From Lachnospiraceae bacterium (GTDB lineage: Bacteria > Bacillota > Clostridia > Lachnospirales > Anaerotignaceae), in contig JAQVIB010000029.1 of NCBI GenBank assembly GCA_028695945.1, positions 1 through 12,981 of the forward strand: a stretch of 12,981 nt of DNA, in the 5' to 3' direction. The position numbers and the translations under genes are program-made. A model generated the notes under the pieces. The model saw nothing but the letters and a program-made list of their open reading frames with translations. It searched no databases and was not told where the DNA came from. Below are positions 6,277-12,981 of this stretch, piece by piece; position 1 is the stretch's first letter, and the number at the start of each line of letters is the position of its first letter.

Positions 6277-6335
6277 AAAAGTTCCTCCTTTGTTGTTTTT
6301 ACATTATATCACAAATTAACCAAATAGGAACTTTT
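6277..6335 (-). promoter_or_regulatory. Promoter and inverted repeat covering the ribosome-binding site of the 5546-6274 gene
   Basis: TATAAT on the minus strand (6308-6303) is a good -10 box, with no good -35 box visible. AAAAGTTCCT (6277-6286) and AGGAACTTTT (6326-6335) are perfect 10-bp inverted repeats. The downstream arm includes part of the Shine-Dalgarno. The upstream arm lies before the -10 box, so only RNA read through from the M20 gene would contain both arms. Confidence 0.5.
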
Positions 6336-6357
6336 TACTTTGTATAAATGGGTTGAT

Positions 6358-7479
6358 CTATTGTTCATCATTACTTGTCATAAGAACTTTAGTTAATTCT
6401 GCAATTTTAACCAGTTCATCAATTGTTGTATACTCGTCACATGAATGGCATTGGTTCATTGCACAAGATAGTACAATTCCTGCAATTCCATTTTGGGCAA
6501 GTATATTGTTATCACTTCCGCCAAAGGTTTGTTGAAGAGAAAAAGGAAGATTTAGGGTTTTGCAAGCCGCTTCAAACCTTCGAACTACAAGATGATTTTT
6601 TGGTGTTTCATAAGCTTTGCAACCAATTTCAACTTCAAACCTTATTTTTGCACCAAAGGCAACTGCTGAGCTCTCAAACTGATTTCTTACTTCCTGTGCC
6701 ACCTCTAAAGCTCTTTGGTGGGAATAACTTCTTATTTCCCCTCTTACTTCACACAAGTCTGGAATTATATTTGTGGCTAACCCTCCATGAATTACTCCTA
6801 CATTAAGCGTAGTATTATCATCTATGTTTCCAAGTTTTAGTTTTGAAATTGCATCCGATGCCGCCTGAATTGCATGGATGCCCTTATGAGGAGCAAAGCC
6901 TGCATGCGATGACTGCCCCTTTACGTACGCATTAAAAGACAAAATTGTAGGTGCTTTATAAGCGGCCGTGCCTACTTTTCCTTCTAAGTCCAGAACATAT
7001 GCCTCCTTTGAAATAATGGTTGAAAAATCCACCTCCTTTACCCCTTTGCAATATGTTTCTTCAGCAACTGTAAATAGTACTTCTATTGGACGATGCTCCA
7101 GGTTATTATCTTTAATTTCGTTCAATGCTTCCAAAATAGCCACAATTCCGGAACAATCATCTGCTCCTAAAACAGTATTTCCTTTGCTACGTATAAACCC
7201 CTCGCTGTCCAATACTGCTTGCTTTTGGCAAGATGGTTCAACAGTATCCATGTGTGAACAAAATAAAATTGGAGGTATTTCCATTTTACCAGCCAAAAAT
7301 CCATGTATGTTTCCACAATTTCCATTAATCTTGCTACCTGCATCATCCTCTTCTACAGTGAAACCAAACTCTAAAAGTCTTTTTTTTAAATATTCGCCCA
7401 TTTCTTTCTCGCCAAAAGATGGACTGTCAATGGAAACAAGTTTTATAAATTCATTTGATAGATGTTCTCTACTAATCAT
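6358..7479 (-). CDS. M20-family metallopeptidase, tripeptidase T-like
   Basis: This cytosolic dizinc aminopeptidase of the PepT-like branch probably trims tripeptides or small peptides. It is 373 residues, the usual length. Metal and catalytic residues are visible: CSHMDTV (H76, catalytic D78), VLGADDCSG (D107), AEETYCKG (catalytic E140, metal-binding E141), LDLEGKVG (D164) and NQCHSCDE (H345). The central dimerisation segment carries QSSHAGFAPHKGIHAI. GGSDNNIL near the end is typical of the family. I chose ATG 7479 over TTG 7497 because GGAGG lies between them, 6 bases before the ATG. No terminator is obvious after its stop. It diverges from the propeller gene across 248 bases. Confidence 0.92.
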   Translation of the reverse strand: MISREHLSNEFIKLVSIDSPSFGEKEMGEYLKKRLLEFGFTVEEDDAGSKINGNCGNIHGFLAGKMEIPPILFCSHMDTVEPSCQKQAVLDSEGFIRSKGNTVLGADDCSGIVAILEALNEIKDNNLEHRPIEVLFTVAEETYCKGVKEVDFSTIISKEAYVLDLEGKVGTAAYKAPTILSFNAYVKGQSSHAGFAPHKGIHAIQAASDAISKLKLGNIDDNTTLNVGVIHGGLATNIIPDLCEVRGEIRSYSHQRALEVAQEVRNQFESSAVAFGAKIRFEVEIGCKAYETPKNHLVVRRFEAACKTLNLPFSLQQTFGGSDNNILAQNGIAGIVLSCAMNQCHSCDEYTTIDELVKIAELTKVLMTSNDEQ

Positions 7480-7608
7480 ATTTTTCCTCCAATTCAAAAA
7501 AATAAATTACTTTTACGCTAATACCATTTAATTAATACTATATCATTACTGTATAAGAAAAAACAAACAAAATTAGCACAACATATAATTAGATATGCAA
7601 ATAAATAC

Positions 7609-7637
7609 ATAACAAAAGTTTTTCTGTTCATAGCTTA
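7609..7637 (+). promoter_or_regulatory. Mother-cell sigma-type promoter candidate for the propeller gene
   Basis: CATAGCTTA (7629-7637) matches the CATAnnnTA -10 pattern of sigma-E/sigma-K. An ATA (7609-7611) lies 17 bases upstream, and an AC (7612-7613) lies 15 bases upstream. A start near 7645 would follow. This is a short AT-rich motif, so the call is weak. The rest of the 7480-7727 gap shows no gene, and no clear promoter for the M20 gene was seen. Confidence 0.3.
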
Positions 7638-7644
7638 AAGAATA

Positions 7645-7686
7645 GGAAATATTATTACCCTTTAGTAATAACCAAAAATTATTTCC
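7645..7686 (+). promoter_or_regulatory. Two-tier dyad in the leader of the propeller gene
   Basis: TTATTAC (7652-7658) pairs with GTAATAA (7665-7671) around a six-base loop. Outside it GGAAATA (7645-7651) pairs with TATTTCC (7680-7686). It ends 41 bases before the ATG. It could be an operator or a stabilising 5' hairpin in the mRNA. Confidence 0.45.
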
Positions 7687-7727
7687 ATATAATGATAAAT
7701 AATATAAATATTGAGGTGCATTACAAA

Positions 7728-9005
7728 ATGCCTACATACGATTTAAATGTCTCATCAAGTGATACAAACTCATTATCAATTGTAACCGACTCAAATAACG
7801 TTCCGTATATTGCCTATCAAGATAACGGAGACGAAAACCGAGTAACCGTAAGCAAATATAACGGTTTAAATTGGGAACCTATTGGAAATTCTGGCTTTTC
7901 TCCTGGTCAGGCAACCTATATCTCAATGGCTATAGATAAAAATAATATCCCCTATGTTGCATTCGTAGATGGAGCCAATTTCGGAAAAGCTACAGTAATG
8001 AAGTACAATGGCTTCGACTGGGTAACCGTTGGTAATCCTGGTTTTTCCCAAGGTGCTGTAGGATACACATCCATTGCAATAGATTCAAATAATATTCCAT
8101 ATGTAGCTTTTGACGGAAATGTAAATGGGTTAACTTTTAGAGCAACTGTAATGATGTTTAACGGCACAAGCTGGGTAAACGTTGGCAACCCTGGATTTTC
8201 CGCTAGTAGTGCATTATTCACATCTATCGCCATAGACAGTAATAATACGCCCTATGTTTCATACGAGGATACATCTTACAATTATAAAGCCACTGTCATG
8301 AAATTCAATGGACTAAACTGGGTAACCGTTGGTAGCCCTGGGTTTTCACAAGCTGGCGTTAACTACATTTCAATGGCCATAGACTCAAATGACATACCAT
8401 ATGTAGCCTATCAAGAATCTGGCATTGGTGCGAAAGCAACTGTTATGAAGTTCAATGGAACAAATTGGGTTCCTGTTGGAAATCCTGGATTTTCAGAAGG
8501 CGAAGTATTTTTTACTTCAATTGCTATCGACAACAATAACATACCATATGTTGCTTATCAGGACATTGAAAACCAAGTTAGGGTTACTGTTATGAAGTTT
8601 GATGGTGCAAACTGGGTAAATGTCGGAAATCCAGGTTTTTCACCCAGCAGTGCATCGGATGTAACAATTACACTTGATAATAATAACATCCCATATATTG
8701 CCTATCATGATGTATACAAAAATGTAATTGTAATGAAATTTACAGGGGCAAACTGGGAAACGGTTGGACTTCCTTTAAGCGGTCAACAGCAATCTATTCG
8801 TGAATTGATTTTGCGAATATTGACAGAGGAAGCTCTAATGACTAGGTGTTTAAGAATTTTTTTCTGTAATTCATTGGAAGAACTTTCCTCGGATATGTGT
8901 TTAAGTCCTGAAAGAAAAATCAACATCGCCAAGGAACTGTTAATTGCAACTTCACATAAGGAATCATCGCTGGCGGCAATAATTGAAGCGGCAAGAAAGA
9001 TTTAA
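7728..9005 (+). CDS. Seven-bladed beta-propeller repeat protein with helical C-terminal tail
   Basis: This 425-residue protein consists mainly of repeats of about 49 residues with the pattern NGxxWVxVGNPGFS, then SIAIDSNNIPYVAYQD, then ATVMKF. There are seven NG/DG/TG-x-W strands and seven N-x-PY-x-A/S-Y/F segments. One blade is split between the N-terminus and the end, giving a closed seven-bladed propeller. The last 70-75 residues (from about SIRELILRIL) are predicted helical and unlike the repeats, with three cysteines and a charged end. No signal peptide, membrane helix or sorting motif is seen, so it is probably cytosolic or assembled from inside, for example on a spore surface by the mother cell. 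That is inference. I chose ATG 7728 over ATG 7692 because GAGGTG lies 9 bases before it. The ligand is unknown. Confidence 0.85.
   Translation: MPTYDLNVSSSDTNSLSIVTDSNNVPYIAYQDNGDENRVTVSKYNGLNWEPIGNSGFSPGQATYISMAIDKNNIPYVAFVDGANFGKATVMKYNGFDWVTVGNPGFSQGAVGYTSIAIDSNNIPYVAFDGNVNGLTFRATVMMFNGTSWVNVGNPGFSASSALFTSIAIDSNNTPYVSYEDTSYNYKATVMKFNGLNWVTVGSPGFSQAGVNYISMAIDSNDIPYVAYQESGIGAKATVMKFNGTNWVPVGNPGFSEGEVFFTSIAIDNNNIPYVAYQDIENQVRVTVMKFDGANWVNVGNPGFSPSSASDVTITLDNNNIPYIAYHDVYKNVIVMKFTGANWETVGLPLSGQQQSIRELILRILTEEALMTRCLRIFFCNSLEELSSDMCLSPERKINIAKELLIATSHKESSLAAIIEAARKI
7860..8741 (+). repeat. Six tandem coding repeats of about 147 bp
   Basis: Repeat starts, at the N/D/T-G-x-x-W codons, fall at 7860, 8007, 8160, 8307, 8454, 8601 and 8742. 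Spacings are therefore 147, 153, 147, 147, 147 and 141 bases, all multiples of three. The VGNPGFS core is written with different synonymous codons in most copies, so the repeats are old and held by selection on the protein rather than recently amplified. Confidence 0.92.
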
Positions 9006-9021
9006 AACTTAAACCATTTCA

Positions 9022-9056
9022 AAAAAGACTATATCCAGTTGTGATATAGTCTTTTT
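9022..9056. terminator. Bidirectional intrinsic terminator
   Basis: GACTATATC (9027-9035) pairs perfectly with GATATAGTC (9043-9051), extended by A5 and T5 on the outside, with a 7-base loop. T-runs follow on both strands. It lies between the propeller gene and the convergent PNPOx-like gene. Confidence 0.93.
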
Positions 9057-9084
9057 CGCTATTATAATACTATTTAATTACTCA

Positions 9085-9486
9085 TTAAAAACTTTCACAA
9101 ATAACTTTGTCATCCATATGACGGTGTAGCATACCCTCGCCATGTTGCAGGTAAAAAACTTCCATTTTATCCGTACTACCAGACTTGTATACTTCTTTTG
9201 CAAAACTGCTATTTGCAAGTACCTTTTCCTTATCTTCTTGTTTATTGCTAAATGAAATTTTACCTGCTACTTTTGCATAGTCATATTTTTCATCTGTTGC
9301 ACAGAAAGAAATATTGGGATTTTCCTTTAACTGTTTACATAACTCTGAGTCTGATGAAACATAAAACAAAAGTCCCTGGTTGGAAATATCGGCAACTTCA
9401 AATGGGCGTGTATCCGGTTTGCTTCCATCACATGTTGCAAGGCTGCCAAATTTATTCTTGTTTAAAAAATCAATAATTTCTTTCAT
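9085..9486 (-). CDS. Second pyridoxamine 5'-phosphate oxidase-family protein
   Basis: This 133-residue protein has the small PNPOx-like fold. Its opening MKEIIDFLNKNKFGSLATCDGSKPDTRPFEV aligns well with the start of the 5061-5453 protein, as do LLFYVSSDSELCKQLKENPNISFCA (cofactor region) and YAKVAGKISF (barrel strand). It ends in a histidine-containing tail (GEGMLHRHMDD). It is probably a flavin- or F420-binding reductase or binding protein of unknown substrate. I chose ATG 9486 over TTG 9498 because GGAGG lies between them at the right distance. It lies downstream of the four-helix protein gene on the same strand, with a 97-base gap. It ends at the strong bidirectional terminator. No HxlR-type operator like the one at 4940-4957 was seen upstream. 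Confidence 0.88.
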   Translation of the reverse strand: MKEIIDFLNKNKFGSLATCDGSKPDTRPFEVADISNQGLLFYVSSDSELCKQLKENPNISFCATDEKYDYAKVAGKISFSNKQEDKEKVLANSSFAKEVYKSGSTDKMEVFYLQHGEGMLHRHMDDKVICESF

Positions 9487-9555
9487 ATTTACCTCCAAAT
9501 TATAAATATATTCACAATATTAAACTACTTTAAACATTACTATATAAGTTTTGTA

Positions 9556-9582
9556 AGCTTTTCATTGTATCTTAGAAAAGCT
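9556..9582 (-). terminator. Hairpin just after the four-helix protein gene
   Basis: AGCTTTTC (9556-9563) and GAAAAGCT (9575-9582) form an 8-bp perfect inverted repeat with an 11-base loop, starting one base after the stop codon at 9584. No T-run follows on the minus strand, so it may attenuate or protect the 3' end rather than terminate fully. Confidence 0.35.
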
Positions 9583-9583
9583 A

Positions 9584-10018
9584 TTATAAATAACATCGTA
9601 TGTCTTTTGCAAATTTCTCTTCAATAGAAATTAATTCATTACAAATTTTTCTTGAATCCGCATCTGCCGCAGTATATTGGTTTAAATATCTATTTAATGA
9701 TTTTATTCCCATATTGCACCCATCAGTAATTATGTCTGCCACCGTTTTATCATTATCTTTCATAGACAACATTACATTAGTTTTAATCCATGACATGCCT
9801 TTTGCAACAGGATTCGGCTCTTTATCTTCTTCATTACAACTAGATAATAACCCATGTATTTCATTCCCTAATATCGTGTGTTTGTCTTTAAAAGTAACCA
9901 GCATATTTTTAAACTTTTCGTCAGACACTTTGTCAATAACCTCATCAATGGATGATACAGCCATTTTCGTACCAGAATCACACTCTTTTAGCAACTCTAT
10001 ATTATCATTAGAATTCAT
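9584..10018 (-). CDS. Ferritin-like four-helix-bundle protein (DUF2383-type)
   Basis: This 144-residue, all-helical soluble protein is of a kind I associate with Clostridia. Four helices can be read: residues 5-30 (NIELLKECDSGTKMAVSSIDEVIDKV), 32-60 (DEKFKNMLVTFKDKHTILGNEIHGLLSSC), 72-98 (AKGMSWIKTNVMLSMKDNDKTVADIIT) and 99-143. The segments EPNPVAKGMSWIKTNVMLSM and ITDGCNMGIKSLNRYLNQYTAAD look strongly conserved. The arrangement resembles DUF2383/PA2169 ferritin-like proteins. Metal-binding residues are not clear: the usual E-xx-H pairs are incomplete, with H48 and E53 on helix 2 the best candidates. Its function is unknown, and a stress or metal role is only a guess. The start at 10018 has AGAGAAGTG upstream, a modest ribosome-binding site. 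It lies 120 bases after the ABC ATPase gene. Confidence 0.8.
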   Translation of the reverse strand: MNSNDNIELLKECDSGTKMAVSSIDEVIDKVSDEKFKNMLVTFKDKHTILGNEIHGLLSSCNEEDKEPNPVAKGMSWIKTNVMLSMKDNDKTVADIITDGCNMGIKSLNRYLNQYTAADADSRKICNELISIEEKFAKDIRCYL

Positions 10019-10138
10019 TTTTTCACTTCTCTTTCCAATAAAAATTCATCATGATATATATTGTCTGTAAAAACAATAAATATATACACATCTATAAATT
10101 TTTTTGGACAGAACTTCCCATCTTGAATTCTTAAATAG

Positions 10139-10894
10139 CTATAAAACTGAGTCAATTAGCATCTTGGTATAATCATTATTTGGATTTTTTATTACATCGG
10201 AAGTAATTCCTTCCTCTTCAATTTCGCCATTCCTCATTACAATAATTCTATCACATATATTTTGTACCAACGCAATATCGTGGCATATAAAAATATAGGA
10301 TATTCCAGTTTCCTTTTTTAGCTTCATAAGTAAATCTACAATCTGTGCCTGTACAGTAACGTCTAATGCACTAGTAGCCTCGTCCAGTATAATTAGCTCT
10401 GGATTAATAGAAATTGCCCTTGCTATGGCGGCCCTTTGGCATTCTCCGCCACTAACTTGATGAGGATATCTTTTTGAATACTCCTTTTTCAATCCACATA
10501 TTTCCAACAGATTAAGCATTTTATTTCTTGCACTCTCTCGTGTTAACCCTTTATTTACAAGGTTTTCCATTATGCTTTCACCCAAAGTAAGCCTAGGGTT
10601 AAAGGAACTAACTGGCATTTGAAAAACCATTTGAATTTTTCGGTAAATACTTACTAACTTCTTACCTTTAGCATTGGTTATGTCAATGCCATCCAAAATA
10701 ATCTTACCAGAATCCACTGTAGTTAAATTTGTAATCATTCTTGCCACTGTACTTTTACCAGAACCACTTTCACCAACAATGGCAACGCATTCACCTTTTT
10801 CTATACTAAAGGATATGCCATTTACTGCATCTACAAGTTTGTTACCTCTATAGAAACTTTTTTTAACATTCTTCACCTCAAGTAGTTTCTCCAT
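10139..10894 (-). CDS. Oligopeptide/nickel-type ABC importer ATPase (OppF/NikE-like)
   Basis: This is the second ATPase of a peptide/nickel (PepT-class) ABC importer, acting on the cytosolic face of the membrane. It has Walker A GESGSGKST (41-49), a Q-loop reading FQMPVSSFNPR (about 91-101, with M where D is usual), the signature VSGGECQR (147-154), Walker B LIILDEATSALD (D171, E172) and the switch histidine in FICHD. At 251 residues it lacks the C-terminal extension of about 60-70 residues found in long OppF/DppF proteins, as in NikE-sized members. I chose ATG 10894 over TTG 10897: AGAGG lies 7 bases before the ATG, which overlaps the preceding stop as TGATG, a sign of translational coupling. 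The substrate cannot be assigned from the ATPase. No clear terminator follows. Confidence 0.92.
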   Translation of the reverse strand: MEKLLEVKNVKKSFYRGNKLVDAVNGISFSIEKGECVAIVGESGSGKSTVARMITNLTTVDSGKIILDGIDITNAKGKKLVSIYRKIQMVFQMPVSSFNPRLTLGESIMENLVNKGLTRESARNKMLNLLEICGLKKEYSKRYPHQVSGGECQRAAIARAISINPELIILDEATSALDVTVQAQIVDLLMKLKKETGISYIFICHDIALVQNICDRIIVMRNGEIEEEGITSDVIKNPNNDYTKMLIDSVL

Positions 10895-11685
10895 CAAGAT
10901 TCCTCTACTTTCAGTTTTGGTACAGCCTTTAAAAGTTTTATTGTGTATTCATTTTTGGGATTATTAATAATGTCATCTTTTTTCCCATACTCCACAACAT
11001 TTCCTTTATACATAACTACTATGTTGTCAGCTATATAGTTAACTACCCCTATGTTGTGGGTAACTATAACAATGGCTGTACCAAAATTATCCCGTATACG
11101 AAGCATTTCGTTTACAACCTGTTTCTGAACAGTTACGTCCAATGCTGAAGTTGGTTCATCAGCAAAAAGGAGTGATGGTTTAAGCAACATTGCCATCATA
11201 ATTCCAACTCTTTGGTTCATTCCGCCAGAAAGCTCGAATGGATAACTTTTTAAAACTCTTTTTCCATCACTAAAATGCAAAATTTCAAGCAATTCCAATG
11301 CCTTTTCCTTTGCATTTTTTTTTGTAACTTTCATATGCTGTACCATGGTTTCATAAACTTGGTCACCTATTGTTCTAACAGGACAAAGTGAACTTTCGCA
11401 GTTCTGAAATATCATTCCCATTTCAGTTCCTCTAACTCTTCTCAGTTCCTCTGCTGATGCATTCAACAAATCCCTTTCCTTATAAAATATACTTCCGTTA
11501 CTTACACAGCCATTATTACTTAAAATTCCCATTGCAGACTTAATTAACGTACTTTTCCCGCTTCCGCTTTCGCCAACAATGCCAAGTATTTCTCCTTCAT
11601 TAACACTTAGGCTAACATTACTTATTACCCTGCTTTGGTTATACTCTACATCTAAATTGCTAATTTTTAATAATGGTTGTTCCAT
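10894..11685 (-). CDS. Oligopeptide/nickel-type ABC importer ATPase (OppD/NikD-like)
   Basis: This is the first ATPase of the importer and presumably forms a heterodimer with the downstream one. It has Walker A GESGSGKST (38-46), a Q-loop FQNCESSLCPVRTIGDQ, the signature LSGGMNQR (152-159, with N where R is usual), Walker B LLFADEPTSALD and the switch histidine in IVTHN. At 263 residues it is of the short NikD size, without the cysteine-containing C-terminal region of OppD/DppD. The ATG at 11685 has AAAGGAG upstream and lies 22 bases after the solute-binding protein stop. Its stop overlaps the next start as TGATG. The order binding protein-ATPase-ATPase without permeases between differs from the common nikABCDE and oppABCDF orders, so permease genes are probably upstream or elsewhere. 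Confidence 0.93.
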   Translation of the reverse strand: MEQPLLKISNLDVEYNQSRVISNVSLSVNEGEILGIVGESGSGKSTLIKSAMGILSNNGCVSNGSIFYKERDLLNASAEELRRVRGTEMGMIFQNCESSLCPVRTIGDQVYETMVQHMKVTKKNAKEKALELLEILHFSDGKRVLKSYPFELSGGMNQRVGIMMAMLLKPSLLFADEPTSALDVTVQKQVVNEMLRIRDNFGTAIVIVTHNIGVVNYIADNIVVMYKGNVVEYGKKDDIINNPKNEYTIKLLKAVPKLKVEES

Positions 11686-11707
11686 AACTTTTCTCCTTTA
11701 GTGCAGT

Positions 11708-12981
11708 TTATTGTGTAACATCAAGGTTTGCAGTAATCTCATAGTAATCTGATGGATGTGCAACAAGCCCAGTTACATTTGCCTTAGTAACAAATGACAT
11801 TTTAAGATGTGAAGCAAATATAAATGAGCAATCATCAAGTATTGTCTGTGTCATCTTAACTGCTAAATCTGATCTCTTGGCTGGGTCAAATTCAGATGCC
11901 ATCTGCTTTTCTAAATCTTCAAGTTTTTCACTGTAGTAATTTCCTCTATTTTTTGTTGAAGTTGAAAGACAGTGTGTTGTGAAGAAATATTCTGGGTCAC
12001 CTGTTGGTGCTGTAACGAATGCACTTGCATAAATATCCCAATCTCCTGATTTAATGAAGTCTTTATAATTTGCAGTTGAATTTACAACAACATCAATGCC
12101 TAAATTCTTTAAACTTGCCTGTACAGATTCTGCAAGCAAAGGTAATTCCTGTCGGCTTGGATATGTGAGCCACCTAATTGTAAGCTTTTCACCGTTCTTG
12201 TCAACATAACCGTCTCCGTTAGTGTCACTCCAACCAGACTGCTCTAACAGTTTCTTTCCTGCCTCAATATTATATTCTGGTGCAGTTACCTTACTATCGC
12301 CAAAGTTAAAACTTTCTGGGAACGGACCTACAGCTTTAGCTCCATTTCCATTTAAAAGTACTTTTGTAAATCCTTCCTTATCAATTCCCATTGAAATTGC
12401 TTTTCTTACATTTATATCCTTCAGAGCCTCTGTTGAATAATTCACCTGTGCAAAGAAAGAACGTGAAGTTTCACATGAGCTTATATTATAATCCGCATTA
12501 TTCTGAAAAAGAGGCAAGCTTGCATATGGAAGGCCTTGAGTTGCATCAATTTCACCAGACTGCAGTGCCATTGTCATTGTGTCCCCATCTGTAATTGACT
12601 TAACAACTACGCGGTCAACCTTAACATTTCCGCCCCAATAGTTATTATTTTTAACTAGACTTATTTCTGTATCTGAAACAGCTTCTGCAATATATGGTCC
12701 TGTTCCGGCTACATTTTCGTCTTCTGTAACCCCAAATTCCATATCAATTATGGCTCCATAAGGGTCGCTTAGGTAATTAATAAGTGCAGGCACAGGTTGT
12801 TTAGTTTTTATTGTAATTGACTGACCGTCAGCAGTAATTTCTGCTATTTTTAAATCTTCTGGTGCTCTGTCATGCACTGTAATAAGGTCTTCTAGACACT
12901 CCTTCACAGCCTGACCATCCATTTTTCTGCCACTTGAAAATGTTACATCGTCACGCAAATTTATTTTCCATGTAGTTTCAT
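11708..12981 (-). CDS. ABC transporter solute-binding protein, family 5 (partial, N-terminus beyond window)
   Basis: This extracytoplasmic peptide/nickel-binding protein (SBP_bac_5) feeds the importer encoded downstream. The frame is open to the window edge: the first visible residues read ETTWKINLRDDVTFSSGRK, the usual family motif W-x-x-x-LRDDV-x-FS-G. About 424 residues are visible, and the signal peptide and lipobox are missing. Other family features are GTGPY, NYWGG, INVRKAISMGIDKEGF, GWSDTNGDGYVDKNGEKL and WDIYASAF. DTNGDGYVD has the D-x-N-x-D-x-x-x-D spacing of a calcium-binding loop, which is frequent in this family. RWLTYPSRQELPLLAESVQASLKNLGIDV resembles NikA-like and peptide-binding relatives. 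The ligand (nickel chelate, peptide or other) cannot be fixed. It is the first visible gene of the importer operon. Confidence 0.92.
   Translation of the reverse strand, partial: ETTWKINLRDDVTFSSGRKMDGQAVKECLEDLITVHDRAPEDLKIAEITADGQSITIKTKQPVPALINYLSDPYGAIIDMEFGVTEDENVAGTGPYIAEAVSDTEISLVKNNNYWGGNVKVDRVVVKSITDGDTMTMALQSGEIDATQGLPYASLPLFQNNADYNISSCETSRSFFAQVNYSTEALKDINVRKAISMGIDKEGFTKVLLNGNGAKAVGPFPESFNFGDSKVTAPEYNIEAGKKLLEQSGWSDTNGDGYVDKNGEKLTIRWLTYPSRQELPLLAESVQASLKNLGIDVVVNSTANYKDFIKSGDWDIYASAFVTAPTGDPEYFFTTHCLSTSTKNRGNYYSEKLEDLEKQMASEFDPAKRSDLAVKMTQTILDDCSFIFASHLKMSFVTKANVTGLVAHPSDYYEITANLDVTQ

Noticed and set aside
6968..7531. 187-codon plus-strand open frame
   Set aside because: It is antisense to the M20 peptidase, whose catalytic motifs are intact. 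The long frame is a by-product of codon bias.
7860..8741. CRISPR-like or satellite DNA array
   Set aside because: The 147-bp periodicity is in frame, the repeats are not identical at DNA level, there are no unique spacers, and they encode propeller blades.
9600..10070. 156-codon plus-strand open frame
   Set aside because: It is antisense to the four-helix protein gene, which has clear family-like segments and a ribosome-binding site. The plus frame has no recognisable motif.
10019..10138. Terminator or promoter in the gap between the ATPase and four-helix protein genes
   Set aside because: Only weak AT-rich inverted repeats and poor hexamer matches (for example TTGTTT with CATGAT) were seen, not enough to report as features.

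Overview
The window is AT-rich DNA with strong Shine-Dalgarno sequences and several ATG/TTG/GTG start choices, typical of a low-GC, endospore-forming Firmicute, most probably a member of the Clostridia. The sporulation assignment rests on a dipicolinate synthase subunit A gene at the left edge. The ferritin-like four-helix protein at 9584-10018 is also of a type I associate with Clostridia. I cannot name a species. No rRNA, tRNA, CRISPR array, transposase or phage gene was seen.

Left block (1-3393): dpaA (partial, minus) diverges from dapA-asnB (plus) across about 120 bp. DapA makes the precursor that dipicolinate synthase turns into dipicolinic acid, the major spore solute. The asparagine synthetase next to dapA resembles the sporulation-associated AsnO type of Bacillus subtilis. 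Both directions carry a match to the mother-cell sigma-K pattern (AC, 17 bp, CATAnnnT), so this looks like a spore-core solute locus. Two overlapping hairpins follow asnB.

Regulatory block (3408-5497): on the minus strand a YczE/YitT-like membrane protein gene and a MarR regulator gene form an operon behind a near-perfect vegetative promoter overlaid with a MarR/SlyA-like palindrome. Immediately upstream, an HxlR-type regulator diverges from a small pyridoxamine 5'-phosphate oxidase-like flavoprotein, with a palindrome between HxlR's -10 box and its start. A strong bidirectional terminator closes the block.

Middle block (5546-9056): an unrecognised membrane-anchored helical protein and an M20 peptidase of the tripeptidase (PepT-like) type lie on the minus strand. 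Diverging from them on the plus strand is a gene for a seven-bladed beta-propeller built of 47-51-residue repeats, with no signal peptide and a 70-75-residue helical C-terminal tail. It ends at another bidirectional terminator.

Right block (9085-12981, all minus): a second PNPOx-like flavoprotein, a four-helix ferritin-like (DUF2383-type) protein, and the end of an oligopeptide/nickel-type ABC importer operon (solute-binding protein, then two ATPases). No permease gene lies among the three visible genes; permeases are presumably upstream, beyond the window.

Several starts were moved inward from the longest open frame because the Shine-Dalgarno sequence lies inside the longer version: dapA, the YczE-like gene, hxlR, the M20 peptidase, the propeller gene, the second PNPOx gene and the second ATPase.
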